Of a stretch of DNA of 64,000 nucleotides, positions 1 to 12,635 are shown in pieces. This DNA comes from Stromatinia cepivora (Eukaryota > Ascomycota > Leotiomycetes > Helotiales > Sclerotiniaceae), in assembly GCA_014898415.1 (NCBI GenBank), contig RCTD01000008.1:1302001-1366000 (forward strand). Direction: 5' to 3'. The position numbers were made by a program, and so were the translations under genes. Numbering within the stretch: position 1 is the first letter of the stretch; every line of letters starts with the position of its first letter. The notes under the pieces were generated by a model. The model was given only the letters and a program-made list of their open reading frames with translations, made no database searches and was not told where the DNA came from.

Positions 1-831
1 CGAGGGTTGAGAGTTGGGGTTAGATGACGAGGAGGGGGGATTTAGTTTTATATAGATGGAGATGAGGAGATGTTCTTATACATTTAAATAAGAATGTCAT
101 TGATGATGTATATATTCATCAAGTGGTGCCTGCCGAAGTGAGTTGAGTAGTAGTCAAAGGTGACTACGTCAAATTCATTGAATGAAAAGTTAGCAGGCTG
201 TCTCATCTCCGAGTTCAAATATAAGAAGTTATATATTTTTAATCAAGATGAACATCGAATAGTATTCGATAAGAAAATACACCTAGAAACTAGATAATAT
301 CAAGTATCACGTGCCTACGGCTTGACTCTGGTTCCTGACAGGAATTTATATCAAAAAATGTTTTTGTACAAATTTAGTTTATTTATGAATATCCTCAATT
401 TTTTCCCTTTTCAAATGAACTAGGTCAAAATTAACTAATGCCCCGGAACAAGCAAGTGTTCAAACATTCAAAGCGTTTGTAACATCTCGTATATTCGGAT
501 ACTCACCAAATCGGAATGTATGTATGTCCTCATTACACAACACCATGATCTACCGAGGCTCGTAGCTCAACGTATGCCGTGACTCGTGACTATTCGTATC
601 AATTTGAGGTCAAAATTTGACTTTTTGCGATTACTATTCGGAAATTTTGATGATTAGTGATATCGGTACTTAAGCTCTTGTTGCAACCCCACCGTCATCA
701 CGATTTCTTACATATCACCACTCCAGACCCAACCACCAAATCTCTCTACCCATCTTCCAGATAACTTTCTCACCAGAACCACCCACTAAATCAAACCTAA
801 CATCACCGCAAAAGATCTCAACCTCCCCAAA
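1..831. other. Intergenic sequence upstream of the 832 gene
   Basis: No supported coding region is visible. The last 150 bases are C-rich and A/T/C-biased on the plus strand, ending in a short AC-rich leader directly before the ATG at 832, which is usual for a fungal promoter and 5' leader. No TATA box or tRNA was identified. Confidence 0.5.
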
Positions 832-1437
832 ATGCCCACCCCAAACCTCACAATCCATCGGCACACCGGCCCTTTCCCAACCGCCTCATCCCGCGAAAAC
901 CCCGCCCTCCGCTTCCTCGAAAACTACGTCAAAAAAATAAACTCCGCATCCTACTCTGGTTCTTATCTCCCCTACTACCATCCTCGCAGCGTTTTCCACG
1001 ATGCTACTGGTATTGACTATGTCGGCGGAGCCGTAATCTGGAAATGGATACAGGGTTTATTTGGCGGTGATATATTCTCGGAAATTGATATGGAAATTAA
1101 GGAGTGTTTCGTTATTGGTGGATTGGGGGGTCAGGATGAGGGAGGCCACGGGAAAGACGGGAAGGATGGGGAATGGAAGATATATGTAGAATCGATGGCG
1201 CATTGGTGGGTGAAGAGTACGGGGGAGAAAATTAGTGTGCCGAGGAGTATGGTGTTTACGTTGGTGAAGGCTGAGGGTGAGGGAACGGGGGAAAAGTTAG
1301 ATGCGAATGGGGCGGTGGTGGAGGAGGTGGGGTTTGAGGGGTTGCAGATTGGAGATGTGAGGTTGTATTATGATCGGAGTTTGTTGATGGGGATTTTTAG
1401 GAAAATTGAACAGGAGAAGGAGAGGTTTGGTGCTTGA
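832..1437 (+). CDS. SnoaL/NTF2-like small protein, function unknown
   Basis: A single-exon reading frame of 201 codons. The ATG at 832 follows an AC-rich leader (ccccaaaATG) and codon use is strongly C-ending in the first third, typical of a real fungal gene. Residues about 25-100 (aromatic/His-rich stretch with YYHPRSVFHD, then GGAVIWKWIQGLFGG) and 110-195 (a strand-rich C half with WKIYVESMAHWWV and VRLYYDRSLLMGIF) resemble the cone-shaped alpha+beta SnoaL/NTF2-like fold, a family of small ligand-binding or enzymatic domains found as stand-alone proteins in many ascomycetes. No signal peptide or membrane segment is seen. A Gly/Asp/Lys-rich insertion near residues 95-110 looks like a surface loop. 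The fold assignment is by overall pattern only; no catalytic residues can be named. Confidence 0.7.
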   Translation: MPTPNLTIHRHTGPFPTASSRENPALRFLENYVKKINSASYSGSYLPYYHPRSVFHDATGIDYVGGAVIWKWIQGLFGGDIFSEIDMEIKECFVIGGLGGQDEGGHGKDGKDGEWKIYVESMAHWWVKSTGEKISVPRSMVFTLVKAEGEGTGEKLDANGAVVEEVGFEGLQIGDVRLYYDRSLLMGIFRKIEQEKERFGA

Positions 1438-4400
1438 ATTTTTTTGGGGGGGGAATGATGGAACTGATGACTCGCTTTGTGATGTTTCTCTTTCTAAGAG
1501 TAATGTTAGAAGCGGAATTTTGGTGAACCTGTAACGAAATTGTGGGAGCCCTTCGGGGCTTGATCTCCAAAGTCTAGCTTCGTGTTATTCTTTTTAATGG
1601 AATTATTGTACCAGCCTTTGTGACGAACAAAAAGGGGGATATATGAGTGGGGAAAGATCACTGTGATGAGGGAAAAGCTCAACTGCAACAATATAAAGGG
1701 TCAAAGGGAAAGTGTCCTCAACTTCATCCGTCTCACCATTTCATCCTATCAACCGCATAGAGCTGTGCTGCGTAGGAGTTACCTTACAATTTTATGGCTA
1801 GATTGGCAACGGGCAGCTTGAATATCATTGTCACTATGCCTACCGGTAATAGAGAAACAATGGTCAAAGTTGACATCATGTATACAACTGCGCTATTATA
1901 CAAACGCTAAGATGTCCGCAATTTGACAAGTTACCATTTCTAGCGATATTGTGATCTGTCTACCATTCTGAACGACACCTTTGACCCCATTTCGCATCTT
2001 TTTTGTTGGATGTAGATTGTAGGTAAAGTTCTACTCCTCTCTCATATCCCTATTGATCAGCCATCCCACGATCTCTCCACTCCAGCGATTATTCCGCCCA
2101 TCTCAAGTCAAATCAAACAAAGTTCTTTGTTTCAAGCTTATTCGTTCTCACCCATATCAACTCCGACTTTATTCGAGGGTCTTATTGCACATCTGCGGAG
2201 AGGTGTTACCAGTACTCGTCTTATGTTGAGCTCGATTATTCTTACTTCGAATTTCATAACCCTTTATTCCAAATACCATACTGGCCTCATTAGTCAAAAA
2301 GCTTTTATTGCATATCTATGAAAACAATTGATCCATTCAACTTATGTGATGAAATACACCAGATCAGATTCACTCAAGCTATGTCATCTACACTTCACCA
2401 CGGCGGTTTCACTCAATACCTTTCTCATCTTAGAATCACATAATGGTTTTATATCATATGAAACAATCTGCAAGTATAGAAAGATGCATCGAAAACAGTA
2501 GCCATGAGGAAATGAGGAGATTTGGAGGAGCGAATATGCCTATGATTGTACATACTATCCGTTCCATGTCTCTACTTTTTGGGGAATCACAGACAGAACT
2601 ACGTGAAGTGTATTTGTTGTCATTTGATAGTAATTACCGGCCGATGACTACTTAGCCTTGTTCATCATTGTGTCCCACCACCCCCTTTCCACGTCTCTAT
2701 TTTATTCACATCCAATGGATATGTTTTGGCTCGCCGCATCACCCGTTTTAGTCCCATGTATATTGAGCACTTGAAAATAGTAGCCCACTAACAGACAGAA
2801 GTTGCAAGGTTTGTAACTCTCCATGTGATAACCGAGTTTCTACCCAGGGCCCGCCTTGAAATCAGGAATCCTCTTCATTACTTGATTACCGTCCAATCGT
2901 TTACAAAATCCGTCCTTTCTATCTAGATGCCTCGTAGTTATAAGGCTCGTAATGGTTTTCTCATTTGAGTAGGTCATATGTAATTACTTCCGCAAATCAA
3001 AAGTATATAATGAAGCGCTTTAAATTCTATTTACATTATTATAATAAATTAAAAACAAATTTCGACAAAAATGTAAGGATCTGTTTCCTACCTTGGTATT
3101 TTAATTTGAACAAATCAATATCTTCCGGAATAGTTCATTTGAAAGGCAACAAAAGAAAATAGTTTTGTTGAGCTTTTTGGTTTACCAATCTCCGCTGTCA
3201 TCTTCCAGCTTCGCTTTGCCTCTCATACATTCCTCCTATCGCTATCATGACTAGCTATGAATATCATTTCAATGATTTATGCTTTAATATCATTGCCATC
3301 GAGCTTTATTTAACGATTCTTCTTTTGGGCACAGTATAGTTCGCACTCCCAGAGCGACACCTGAGAAACATAGCTTCCATCCACACATATCACAGAGTGT
3401 AACATGGCTTTCCCATCGCTGTTGTGCTTGTAAAAAGCAATTTTTATACTTATGAATAACATGGCTTTGTTCATTCTTATAGACTCCTATCTATCACACA
3501 TCTCATCAACTCCATATTCACCAGATTGCCGAAGATCCATCCTCTGGAGCCCAAATTGTCTCTCATTCCCATTCTCATTCTCAGCCTGCAAACACAACTC
3601 ATTCAACCCTCTCATATATTCACATCTTCACTAGAACTAGTCACACTTAAATAGTACAAAAGCCCTCATTACCTCACAATCAATTTATCTTCTTACTTCC
3701 CGGTTATGATGCGGAGGAATTCCAGCCGACTAAGTGTTCCAACATATAGGTCCTTTCTGATCTCAACTCTAACTTTGCTTTTCGTATCACAATATTCCCT
3801 TTCTCATTCTCAATTTCGTCGCTCTTAAAAAAATTTTAATGTAAATGTCACCGAATAAGTTTTGTCATTACGCCTTATGCAACAACATATCTTCACTATT
3901 CTTCCTCCTTTTCACCATCAAGCAAAAATCCAGAATCAGATAAATTCCAGACTCCCACTCACTTGTAACCCGAAGCTTGCTCAAGAATTAGAGAGTGAGG
4001 GACATAACTGAATATTCCGCTCGTAATCCCCGCACCCTAAATGATATATCTACACTTTTGTCCGACACAAAGAGTCTGAGACATAGAAATGACAGGTTTA
4101 TATACTCTCAAAACCCACGCTGAACTTCTTATCTAATTGACCACTCACTTCGACCGGACCTCACTGTACTTTTTATACCACCTGCTCTTCATGCCCCGCA
4201 TTGTTCCGCCCAAAACAACTATAAAAGCCTTCCATTTTCCCCCCATCTAGAGTTTTCCATGGATAACCAAGATGAGCGGCGCCTGGACAAAGCAGAGTAT
4301 TTGGTCCCCGATTCAAAAGCCTACAGTTCTGAATCCATGCCCCCATATAAACTCTTACAAGCTTTTCCCGTATTCGTCATTTTCTCTAAGATTTAATCCT

Positions 4401-6248
4401 TATCAAATAGCTCACTTTATCGGCATATGTATTCTCACCATCATTTCCCATACTATACGTTCACTCCGTCTTTAATTTAATTGCCCATCAATAACCTCGC
4501 ACTTGAATACATATCAAATTATTACAATCTCAATTTCGATTCCGAAATCTTCCTGCTACCCAACCCATTTCTCTTCCTTCCACACCTCCAAACCTATTCC
4601 TCGGAAATAGCCCATCGAAGCAGATTTAACCTGGGAAATATTCGTATCGTAGTTCTTAAAAATTGATGATTAGAATCTCAAAGCATCACGAGAGAATGTT
4701 TATATATTCCCGGAATTCTAGAATTGAAGTTCTCTTCTTCATGTTTATTCTTGATTCATCGATTTAGGCCATTACCCGATTTCTCTCTCCTTCGTCCTGA
4801 CTCAACAACATCTAACCAATTATTTACCTTACCTAGAACATTAATATGTCACTATAAAAACCCCGATACTCCCTATCCCACGTCTACACAAAGGAACATA
4901 TATGCATCGGGGAAGCTTCAGGGGCTTTTGTCCAGAAGTTCCTACCACTTGTCCTCTCCACCACTACGGAAATTTGTCCCCCCCTAAGCCTTCAATATCA
5001 TCCCAAAACGTTCCCACCAATTTTGATATTTATTGCCACCACTACTTGTCATTTACTACCTTCTTTCCGATCTTACTGTCTTTAAATATCAAGCCATAAT
5101 CTTTCACAACCAACCGAGTTCCTTCCTATAGCATCGCCCACCCATTAAATATCCAGCCACATACTCCTTCAATATTCTAATTCGCTTTCAGAGCCAACCC
5201 TATATTTGTTTTTGTGGAAGGATAATATTGATACTAAAAGCTCACACGATCCAAAAGATCTTTTATAGAGCCCTAACCCCCTACATTCGCTTCCCACTCC
5301 CTACCCCTTAAAGTGCTCAGCCATCAACCTTATATTCACCCCATTTCTACCAACAACCCCCATTCCTCACATTCGCCTTCCCGTTCCAATATCGATTTCA
5401 ATTCCTTTTAGATTATAAAAGGCTACCAATTTTAATTAATTGAACGCCTTATACAAACAACCAAGTCTTTATCTGATTGGATTATATGGGTTCGTTGGTT
5501 TCAAATTTTCAGCTTAATTTATTTTTTCTCAAACTTCCCAATTTTTCCCTTTCCAAGTTTAAATTTTTGTCAACCTTATCCTCGTTTCGAAATGTTATCT
5601 TCGCTGTCATCCTCACGTTCTATACATTACTTTCGTTTTTGATTTTTGCTGTCATTCAATGCCGATACTCCATATCACATTTGTACAATCTGATTCCTGA
5701 CTCAAAACCCGTTTTCTATCCATTAAACATCTGAAAGCTTATACCCGTCATTTCCAAACCTATCAGGCCCAATCCTACGGAGTAAACTCCATAAAGCCAA
5801 ATAGATATACAATTTACATTCTCCAGCACAATCATTATTTATATACCCCATCGATACCGCAATGAAAGCCCCCTTCCTTCCCTGATAGTTTCAATTCACT
5901 GAATTCCACTTGTGAAATTACCCCCACGTCACCCAGACCCCTAACTCTCATCTACTACAAATATCTCTCCTCATATTCATTATACCAAATCTTCATCTCC
6001 CAATCTCCATAAATCCATAATCTTCAAACTCCCAGAATTTTCGAAAAGTTCATCATCATAGATTCAGAACTTTGACCTGTTTCTTCGGCTAATATTCCAA
6101 TTATTTGATTTGCATCCGCATTCTCCAGTTGTGACTCTCACTATCACTGTACATCCACTATTATCATTACTATTCTTTTAAGTTTTTGCTGATATATCAT
6201 CATCATCATCATCAAATCTCAAAATAAAAATAAAAATTCCCCCATCAC

Positions 6249-6283
6249 AAACTCCAAACTCCAAACTCCAAACTCCAAACTCT
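6249..6283. repeat. Tandem repeat, 7-bp unit AAACTCC x5
   Basis: Five consecutive copies of AAACTCC, the last one imperfect, within the C-rich interval. Confidence 0.9.
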
Positions 6284-6933
6284 CAATCCTTCCCCCTTGC
6301 CTTCGAAATTATAAACCAAATCTTTCGCCTCCCTCTCTTTGTAATCTACTATTCGAGTACCAATATCCCACACCCTCTATCTTCCATCAAACCAATCCCA
6401 TATATCCCACCGACGCTCCATCCCATTCCTCATCTCCTCATCTCTTTAAATACCCTCCCCTCCCCCACCATATATGCCTTCAATTAATCCTCGCTTATGT
6501 TCCCCATTTCTCTCCTACCTCCTTTTCTTTATTCATTTCCTATATCCATCCCGAATCAATTTCAACGCTCAATTCTTATATTTATAATTCTCCGTATTGC
6601 GATATCATCTAATCACTATTTTTTGCATGATATAGAAAAAGTTGTGTTTAGGGAAGAAGAGATATAGGGGGATTTTTAAGAATTTGTTTTCATTTATAAG
6701 ATTAACGGTCCTGATTTTTGTTGTATGCATATATCTATCCCAACCCTTACTCATTTAATCTACTAACATCTATCCATCAACACTTACTAATTACCAAGAC
6801 GATCTGATGATTATCATATTACTTTCTCGCTTCTTCTATTTATCTCCTACGTACCATTCTTTATAATACTCATCGATTTATTACCATCATCATCATCACC
6901 ACCCACCTGCTCCCTTACCACCTCCACCACCTG

Positions 6934-7082
6934 CCCCCCCCCCCCCCCCAAACAAAACCTTCTCCTCATCACATCCATCCACCTCCCTTTCCCCTTTCCC
7001 CTTTCCCCTTTCCCCTTTCCCCTTTCCCCTTTCCCCTTTCCCTTTCCCCTTCCCTTTCCCCTTTCCCCTTTCCCCTTTCCCC
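6934..7082. repeat. Poly-C run followed by (CCCCTTT)n
   Basis: A run of 16 C (6934-6949) is followed by a tract from about 6983 to 7082 built from about 14 copies of CCCCTTT with small unit-length variation. The minus strand reads AAAGGGG, a G-run array that could form quadruplex-like structures. A minus-strand ORF of 99 codons across it is a product of the repeat (Gly/Lys/Glu only), not a gene. Confidence 0.9.
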
Positions 7083-7244
7083 AGCCCCCAAACTCCTCTA
7101 CCTCCCCCTCCCCCTCCCCCCTCCCCCTCTCCCTCCCAATCTCCAACCCAATACCTATTAACTCAACAATCCCACCCCAAACCCCATCTAAATCTCATAC
7201 AAATACTTGGCTCTTAACTTTCTGCCTCTTATACACATATACTT

Positions 7245-7308
7245 CCCCTCATCCCCTCATCCCCTCATCCCCTCATCCCCTCATCCCCTCATCCCTTCAT
7301 CCCCTCAT
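7245..7308. repeat. Tandem repeat, 8-bp unit CCCCTCAT x8
   Basis: Eight consecutive copies of CCCCTCAT, one with a C-to-T change. Confidence 0.9.
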
Positions 7309-7875
7309 CTCTCTCCACCAAATAAATAATCCCAAGAATCCATCTATCTATCTACATAAAGGATAATAAATAATACTATTATCATTACGATGCATTAATA
7401 AGTAATATCTTAATATTTCAATTTATATTTATTTCCACTTCCATTTCCAATCCCAAATCCAAACCATTCCAACTTATTCTTAAATCCATCCAATCCATTA
7501 ATATACCTACCAAATCCTAATCCAAAAAAAAAGAAACCTACATATATTTAATTTAATCCGCTATATATATTTATATATGTGAAATGTATATGATATGATG
7601 TAATATGATGTGATATATTCAATAAATCTAATCCCAGACCCAATCCCAAACCAATACAAAGGTGAGATGATATATACTATACTCCGCCAAATAAATACTT
7701 GCTTGTTGCTTACTTTCCTCGCTAATTCATATTTTCATTCGTTAAATTCCGTTCATCGTCTCATTTCATGTCATCTCATCTCATCGACATCATCAAATCA
7801 TAAACCCATTCTACGCAGTATTCACCCACTATCCGTCAAAATGGGGAACTGAAGAATAAATTCTCCACCTCCCCC

Positions 7876-9720
7876 CTAAACCTCACCCCAAGCACCCATC
7901 CCCCCAGCACCAGCACCCCCCACAACCACACTCCCCCTGGTAGAACTTCCCCCAATACTCCCCCCAATATCCCAATAATGTCTACTACTCCCACTACCAA
8001 TTCTCAAACTTTTGAGTGTGCCACCAATAGGTACTCCTCCACTTCCTAATCCCAATCCACTTCCACCAATTCCTTTACCTAACCCTCCCAATCCTAAGCC
8101 GACACCACTTTCACTAGATCCCCTTCTTCCCACTCTCTTTCTCACTCCTCCGTTATTTGCTTTGAGGTTGACTAAAGGATGATGAGCCCGCACACGCGCC
8201 GCTCGCGCTAACGAATCGGGTGTATTTTCTACCGCAAGATTCTCTCTTGTACTTTTCGATAGGACCGAGCCCGAACCCGAATCTGCCGTTGAAGCCTGTA
8301 CATTTTCACCCCTACTCGTAAATCTACTTTTCAAATACCGAAAGACCATTGTAATATCCAAATCCCTTTCCCATTCCTCTTTTGTTATAGGAGCACTATA
8401 TGACTGTGTTGGTGTGAAATCATCTTCTAATTCCTGCCTCTGACCAACGATGCTTAAATTTGGTATTGAAACTGGTCGAGTGATAGTAGGGTGGAATTCT
8501 AAATTGGCGTCTGTAGTTAGAGTTGAGGTGAGAGGTTCTTCCATCTCTTCTTGTTCCAAATCCGGAAGTGGAATATCCGTAGCCATATTCATATTATTAC
8601 TCGAAGCTGACTCAGGAATGACAGGTAACCCTGCATAAGGAAGAGGTGTTTGTTGAGTTTGAAGATATGTAGTAAAGGCACCTGGATGATCCGAAAGTTG
8701 ATTGACCAGCAATCCTAATTCACGAGCAATTCGTTCGAGAAGTCTGTATTCCCATGAACTCTTATCAGGTTGGGTGACCGTAGGAATAGATATCGCTCTT
8801 CCTGGTGTTTTGAATAAACCGTCTTCCATCGGTAGAGATTCGCCAAAGATGATTGAGAGGAGATCATCATCTATACCCATTAGATCCCGTAGTACTCTTC
8901 GAGTGAGTCTATTCCATAAACTATCATTTTCGCGTATAATTGCCGGTGTTGGTTCCACCTCCACATGATTTAATGTAGCCAAATCCTCCTGTTCCTTATC
9001 CTCAACAACAATACTCCTCTTTTCACTTGACATAGATTGTTTCCTTCTTCTCGTCTCCCTTTGTATTTCATCCACCAACGCTTTACTCTGTTCCATCCTC
9101 CACATTTCAATCCTCCTCGTCCTCTCCATTTCTGCCGCTCTCTCATTCTCCAAGGCCATCTCCCCAATCTCCAAACTTTCCCTCCTCCTCTTCACCCTCC
9201 TAGGATTATACATCTCAAATGCATATAAATGTTGTTGAGCGTCCTCTCCAATCCCATCCACCCTAAAACTCCCCAACCCATCATGTTTTGGCAATACTGG
9301 TCCCTCCCCTTCTTCCCTATTCCCATAAACACTTGGTTCGGTCCTAAATTCATGTAAATGACTATCCAATGAATCTAATTCCGCATCCTCATTATCTTCT
9401 TCTGTCTGTGCATCTCCATCTTCATCGACATCATGATCATCATAAATGCCATAACTTCTCGCCGCAGTTTCTAAACTTCCAAAATCACTAACCCTCGAAT
9501 GACCCGCTGTGCGCGTCCCTCTAGTCCTTCCTGTACTAGTTGTATATGTTCCCTCTGTAAAAGTCGGCGCCACTGGTGTAAATAATACCCATTCTTGACT
9601 TTCTTCTACTCCATTATCTCTCTCTTGTATATTTTGTTGTGTCTGCGTCTGCGAGTTTGCATCTTGACTTGTTTGTGTAAATATTCGGGGAGTATGATAT
9701 GTAGGTTGTCTAAACGCCAT
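7876..9720 (-). CDS. Acidic/coiled protein with Gly-rich tail, unknown function
   Basis: An uninterrupted minus-strand frame. The open frame continues upstream to an ATG at 10041, but I place the start at the ATG ending at 9720 (614 aa): the 107 codons upstream look like untranslated leader. From this start: SQEWVLFTPV at 41-50, an acidic stretch at about 92-120, a basic then strongly helical segment at 173-229, two conserved-looking helical blocks at about 269-300 (ending DLLSIIFGE) and 323-349 (WEYRLLERIARELG, then DHPGAF), and a Gly/Ser-rich tail from about 540 to the end. No signal peptide or membrane helix. I do not recognise the family; the architecture suggests a scaffold or regulatory protein. 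The 3' end faces the C-rich gene-free interval. Confidence 0.8.
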   Translation of the reverse strand: MAFRQPTYHTPRIFTQTSQDANSQTQTQQNIQERDNGVEESQEWVLFTPVAPTFTEGTYTTSTGRTRGTRTAGHSRVSDFGSLETAARSYGIYDDHDVDEDGDAQTEEDNEDAELDSLDSHLHEFRTEPSVYGNREEGEGPVLPKHDGLGSFRVDGIGEDAQQHLYAFEMYNPRRVKRRRESLEIGEMALENERAAEMERTRRIEMWRMEQSKALVDEIQRETRRRKQSMSSEKRSIVVEDKEQEDLATLNHVEVEPTPAIIRENDSLWNRLTRRVLRDLMGIDDDLLSIIFGESLPMEDGLFKTPGRAISIPTVTQPDKSSWEYRLLERIARELGLLVNQLSDHPGAFTTYLQTQQTPLPYAGLPVIPESASSNNMNMATDIPLPDLEQEEMEEPLTSTLTTDANLEFHPTITRPVSIPNLSIVGQRQELEDDFTPTQSYSAPITKEEWERDLDITMVFRYLKSRFTSRGENVQASTADSGSGSVLSKSTRENLAVENTPDSLARAARVRAHHPLVNLKANNGGVRKRVGRRGSSESGVGLGLGGLGKGIGGSGLGLGSGGVPIGGTLKSLRIGSGSSRHYWDIGGSIGGSSTRGSVVVGGAGAGGMGAWGEV

Positions 9721-11589
9721 CTTTACGCGTACCACTTGTCGTTGTACGGACGTATGCAATATCAATACACTATCTGTCTTAAATCTGTTCGCGTCTTGGT
9801 GATATAATCTTGGTAAGTCGCAACGATATCGAGGATAAAATAGGCTATTAATGAGATTGTTTGAAGGTTTCGTGGTATAGTATGACCTAACAATTCGAGA
9901 AGTTCGAGTCTCGTATGACGTTGATCGAGGATGATTTTGTACGACCGAAGACTTAATGAGGTGATGTATGCAATGAGATGATTTAAATATCTCTTGAATT
10001 CTCAACTCGGGATTTGACTTGATTTGACATACAAGTTCCACAACGCCGTTTGAATAAAAGCATGCAGGTTCCCTGTCCTTCTTTGACGATTAATCCAATC
10101 CTTTACACTCTAATCAAAAGTAAAAAATCTTCATTCCTCGAATCAAATAGCAAATAAAGTCCTCATGTATATGTAAAAATGTACTTATCGGCGGTTAATC
10201 CCACTGGCGTGACTGGACTGGATACTGCTAGCTGGTTTACAGCACGCATACACGTGGACTGGTGGATAAGACTTGTTTATGGACAAGGAAGTGGGGTTGC
10301 GATTTATCAATGTTTCTGATTCACCGTGATGAAAGAGTGGATGAGGGTGTGTGATGTATGAGCAATTAAAGAAGGGAAATGAAAGAATGGGATTGTAAAG
10401 GAAAGAAGAAAGATTATCTTCGGTTCATCGATAAAGTGTAATATAATTAATTGATTATTGGATTGGAATTATACATACTAGTAATAATAAATGATTATCT
10501 GCATATCTTATCCGACAATCCCTTACTCGTTCTCTACTCCGTATATTGTTTTATTGATATTGAATAATATATGCATATCTAGCCACTTCCCTAAATACCT
10601 CATTAATAGGTACAACTCATTCATCTGATTCTATAATCCATCCATCATCATTCAATCACACCATCCCATCCATAAACTCATCACTTATCTCGCCATCTCC
10701 TATACCATATCTATCTCATCATCTCTTACCACTCCCTTCCGAATCCTCTCCCCAAACATCCTTCCTTACCCCCTTCACAAATCACAACCGCCTCGTTTCC
10801 ATCTCCATCTCCATCTTCAATCTCCATCTCCATCTCCATCTCCATCTTCAATCTCCATCTCCATCTCCATCCATATCTATCCATCCCCATCCATATAAAA
10901 CATCACCACAACGAAACACAAAACACAAAACCCCATCCACCTCATCCACCCCATCTATCTAATTCATCATCTATCCTATCCATCCAACTACAAATCAACA
11001 TCCCACTAATCTTAACCTTTTCCAAGCTAACCTCTCTCGAATCCTCAAACGCTCTCAATTTAAAATGGTTGGCTGGCAGCACTAAGGCATATTAGAACAT
11101 AGTCAGATCCTGGGAATCTTTCGAGTACATTGCCACGATTTGCTGATCTATCTGATAGAAGAGCCAAGGAGATGCTTGGATATATTGTGTCATGATTGTC
11201 ATATTGCATGTTGGTTTTTTGAATCACGAATCAAGGTATATTTCGAGGCGTTCAAATGTACCTTTTCTTGCCTTGGCTTAGAAATACATACATATACTCA
11301 GAGTAGTGAGCTGACATGATCTTCTATTTCTTCCGCCCTACTCGGCCCCTCAATGTTAGATTTGTCACAAATGTAATTCCAATACCAAGAACACCAATAA
11401 TCACATCATCAACACATCAGATATGTAAATCAACATAATGAGTTTGAAAGTCGTAGAATCAATTCCTTTAGGTACAATGATTAGGATTTGTGTCTGCCAC
11501 TTTATGTGACACCTTGCTAATCCAGCCATTGCAAATGTACGCCTTTCTGATCATACCCCGAATTTCCCCTTTGATATCAACAACTCAAT
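9721..11589. other. Upstream region of the 7876 gene and downstream of RPL10
   Basis: No convincing gene. The part nearest 9720 is the probable 5' leader of the minus-strand neighbour. From about 10550 to 11063 the plus strand is again C/T-rich and ends in a leader-like context before a six-codon ORF (ATG at 11064). The stretch 11085-11589 is probably the 3' UTR and spacer of RPL10. Confidence 0.45.
10801..10872. repeat. Hexamer repeat (ATCTCC)n
   Basis: About twelve hexamers ATCTCC with two TTCA interruptions spaced about 36 bp apart, giving a higher-order duplication. Confidence 0.85.
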
Positions 11590-12635
11590 TTATGCCTCGG
11601 TCTCGAAAGCAGCTGGGAAACGTCTAATGTTATCGGCCAACTTTCCGTGGTTGGACAAGAATTGAACGTAGGCACCATCGACCAAAACCTTTCCACTTTG
11701 CTTCTTCTCCATGTACTCCTCACGACGGAGAGGAGTGAAACCCCAGTTCTTGGAAACAATGATCTTTTGACGACCTGGGAACTTGTATTGAGATCTGCGG
11801 AGGGCCTCGAGAGCGTTGGGGCGGACTAAAGCATATGTTAGATATTGTAAATCGATCAAGAAAGCTTGAAAATAAACTTAGAAAGAGTCACGAGTTCTGA
11901 TGGACAAGATGATTTGACCAATGTTGACACGGGCAACAGTTCCGTTTGGCTTACCCCAAGCACCACGCATACCAGTTTGCAATCTATCGGCACCAGCGCA
12001 AGACAACATCTTGTTGATACGGACGACGTGGTATGGGTGAGCACGGACACGGAGATGGAAGGCTTCCTTTCCTGCGGACTTGACCATGTACCTGTTGAAT
12101 GAATTATTAGTTTCAAATTCGATAATCCTACTTCATCTTTTCCAATATCCTTTTTTTTGTAATTCGATCTCCACTTTGAACAAATTCCTCCCTTCGACGT
12201 CATTATTTCGGGTTGAACTCACTTGTTGGCGCAAATACGGGCGGCTTCCAAAGCCTCGGAACTCAATTGTTCATACTCGTTGGAAACCAAGTGAATGCAG
12301 AGAGGGAACTCATCGACATTTGCCTTCTTACGACCGAGATCGAAGATACGAATCTTTGGGTCGGGAACACCACGGTTGAAACGAGATTTAGGATAAGGCT
12401 ATTGAGAAAGATTGGTCAGTTTTTAATTCCATCTATTTATTGTGATTCTGCGACCGTAGGTTTGCGCCATTCAAGTACGTTCGAAATCGTTGATAAAAAG
12501 ATCGAATTTGTCGAATATCCCTCAAATCCATCTCACACATTTCGACATAACTTCTGCCACTTCTGCCGGTGTAAAATGAGGTGTACGTACCTTGTTCTTG
12601 CAGTAACGGTAACATCTCGCTGGGCGGCGGGCCAT
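11590..12635 (-). CDS. RPL10: 60S ribosomal protein L10 (uL16)
   Basis: Cytosolic large-subunit protein uL16, which sits near the peptidyl transferase centre and is loaded late in 60S maturation. Four exons: 12635-12591 ([15 protein letters not shown]), 12398-12223 (starts PYPKSRF, ends [11 protein letters not shown]), 12091 to about 11883 ([40 protein letters not shown], ends SIRTRDS), and 11825-11590 ([20 protein letters not shown] onward, ends FETEA). Total about 221 aa, the usual family length. Introns 1 (192 nt) and 2 (131 nt) are GT-AG. Intron 3 is odd: the acceptor side is normal (CTAAC branch site, TTTAG), but no GT donor lies where the family alignment needs the junction. The only usable GT (11891-11890) would delete four conserved-position residues. 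Confidence 0.95.

Larger units (their letters stand above)
1438..7875. other. 6.4-kb gene-free interval, C-rich/G-poor plus strand
   Basis: This lies between the 3' ends of two convergent genes and contains no reading frame that looks coding; the short ORFs present (60-99 codons) have no recognisable domain. From roughly 3.2 kb on, the plus strand is markedly rich in C and T and poor in G, with several simple repeats. It lacks the RIP-like AT saturation seen beyond 23.6 kb. It might hold a non-coding transcript, but nothing in the sequence proves that. Confidence 0.5.

Noticed and set aside
6847..7146. 99-codon Gly/Lys/Glu-only minus ORF
   Set aside because: It is simply the translation of the CCCCTTT repeat.
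9721..10041. Upstream ATG at 10041 as the start of the 7876 gene
   Set aside because: The extra 107 codons lack the composition of the rest and look like leader; the ATG at 9720 starts a more typical N-terminus. Not excluded.
11064..11084. Six-codon ORF MVGWQH after a leader-like C/T-rich stretch
   Set aside because: Too short to support a gene, and no downstream exon could be found.
11890..11891. GT at 11891-11890 as the ordinary donor of RPL10 intron 3
   Set aside because: It splices in phase but deletes four residues from an otherwise length-invariant part of uL16; kept only as an alternative.
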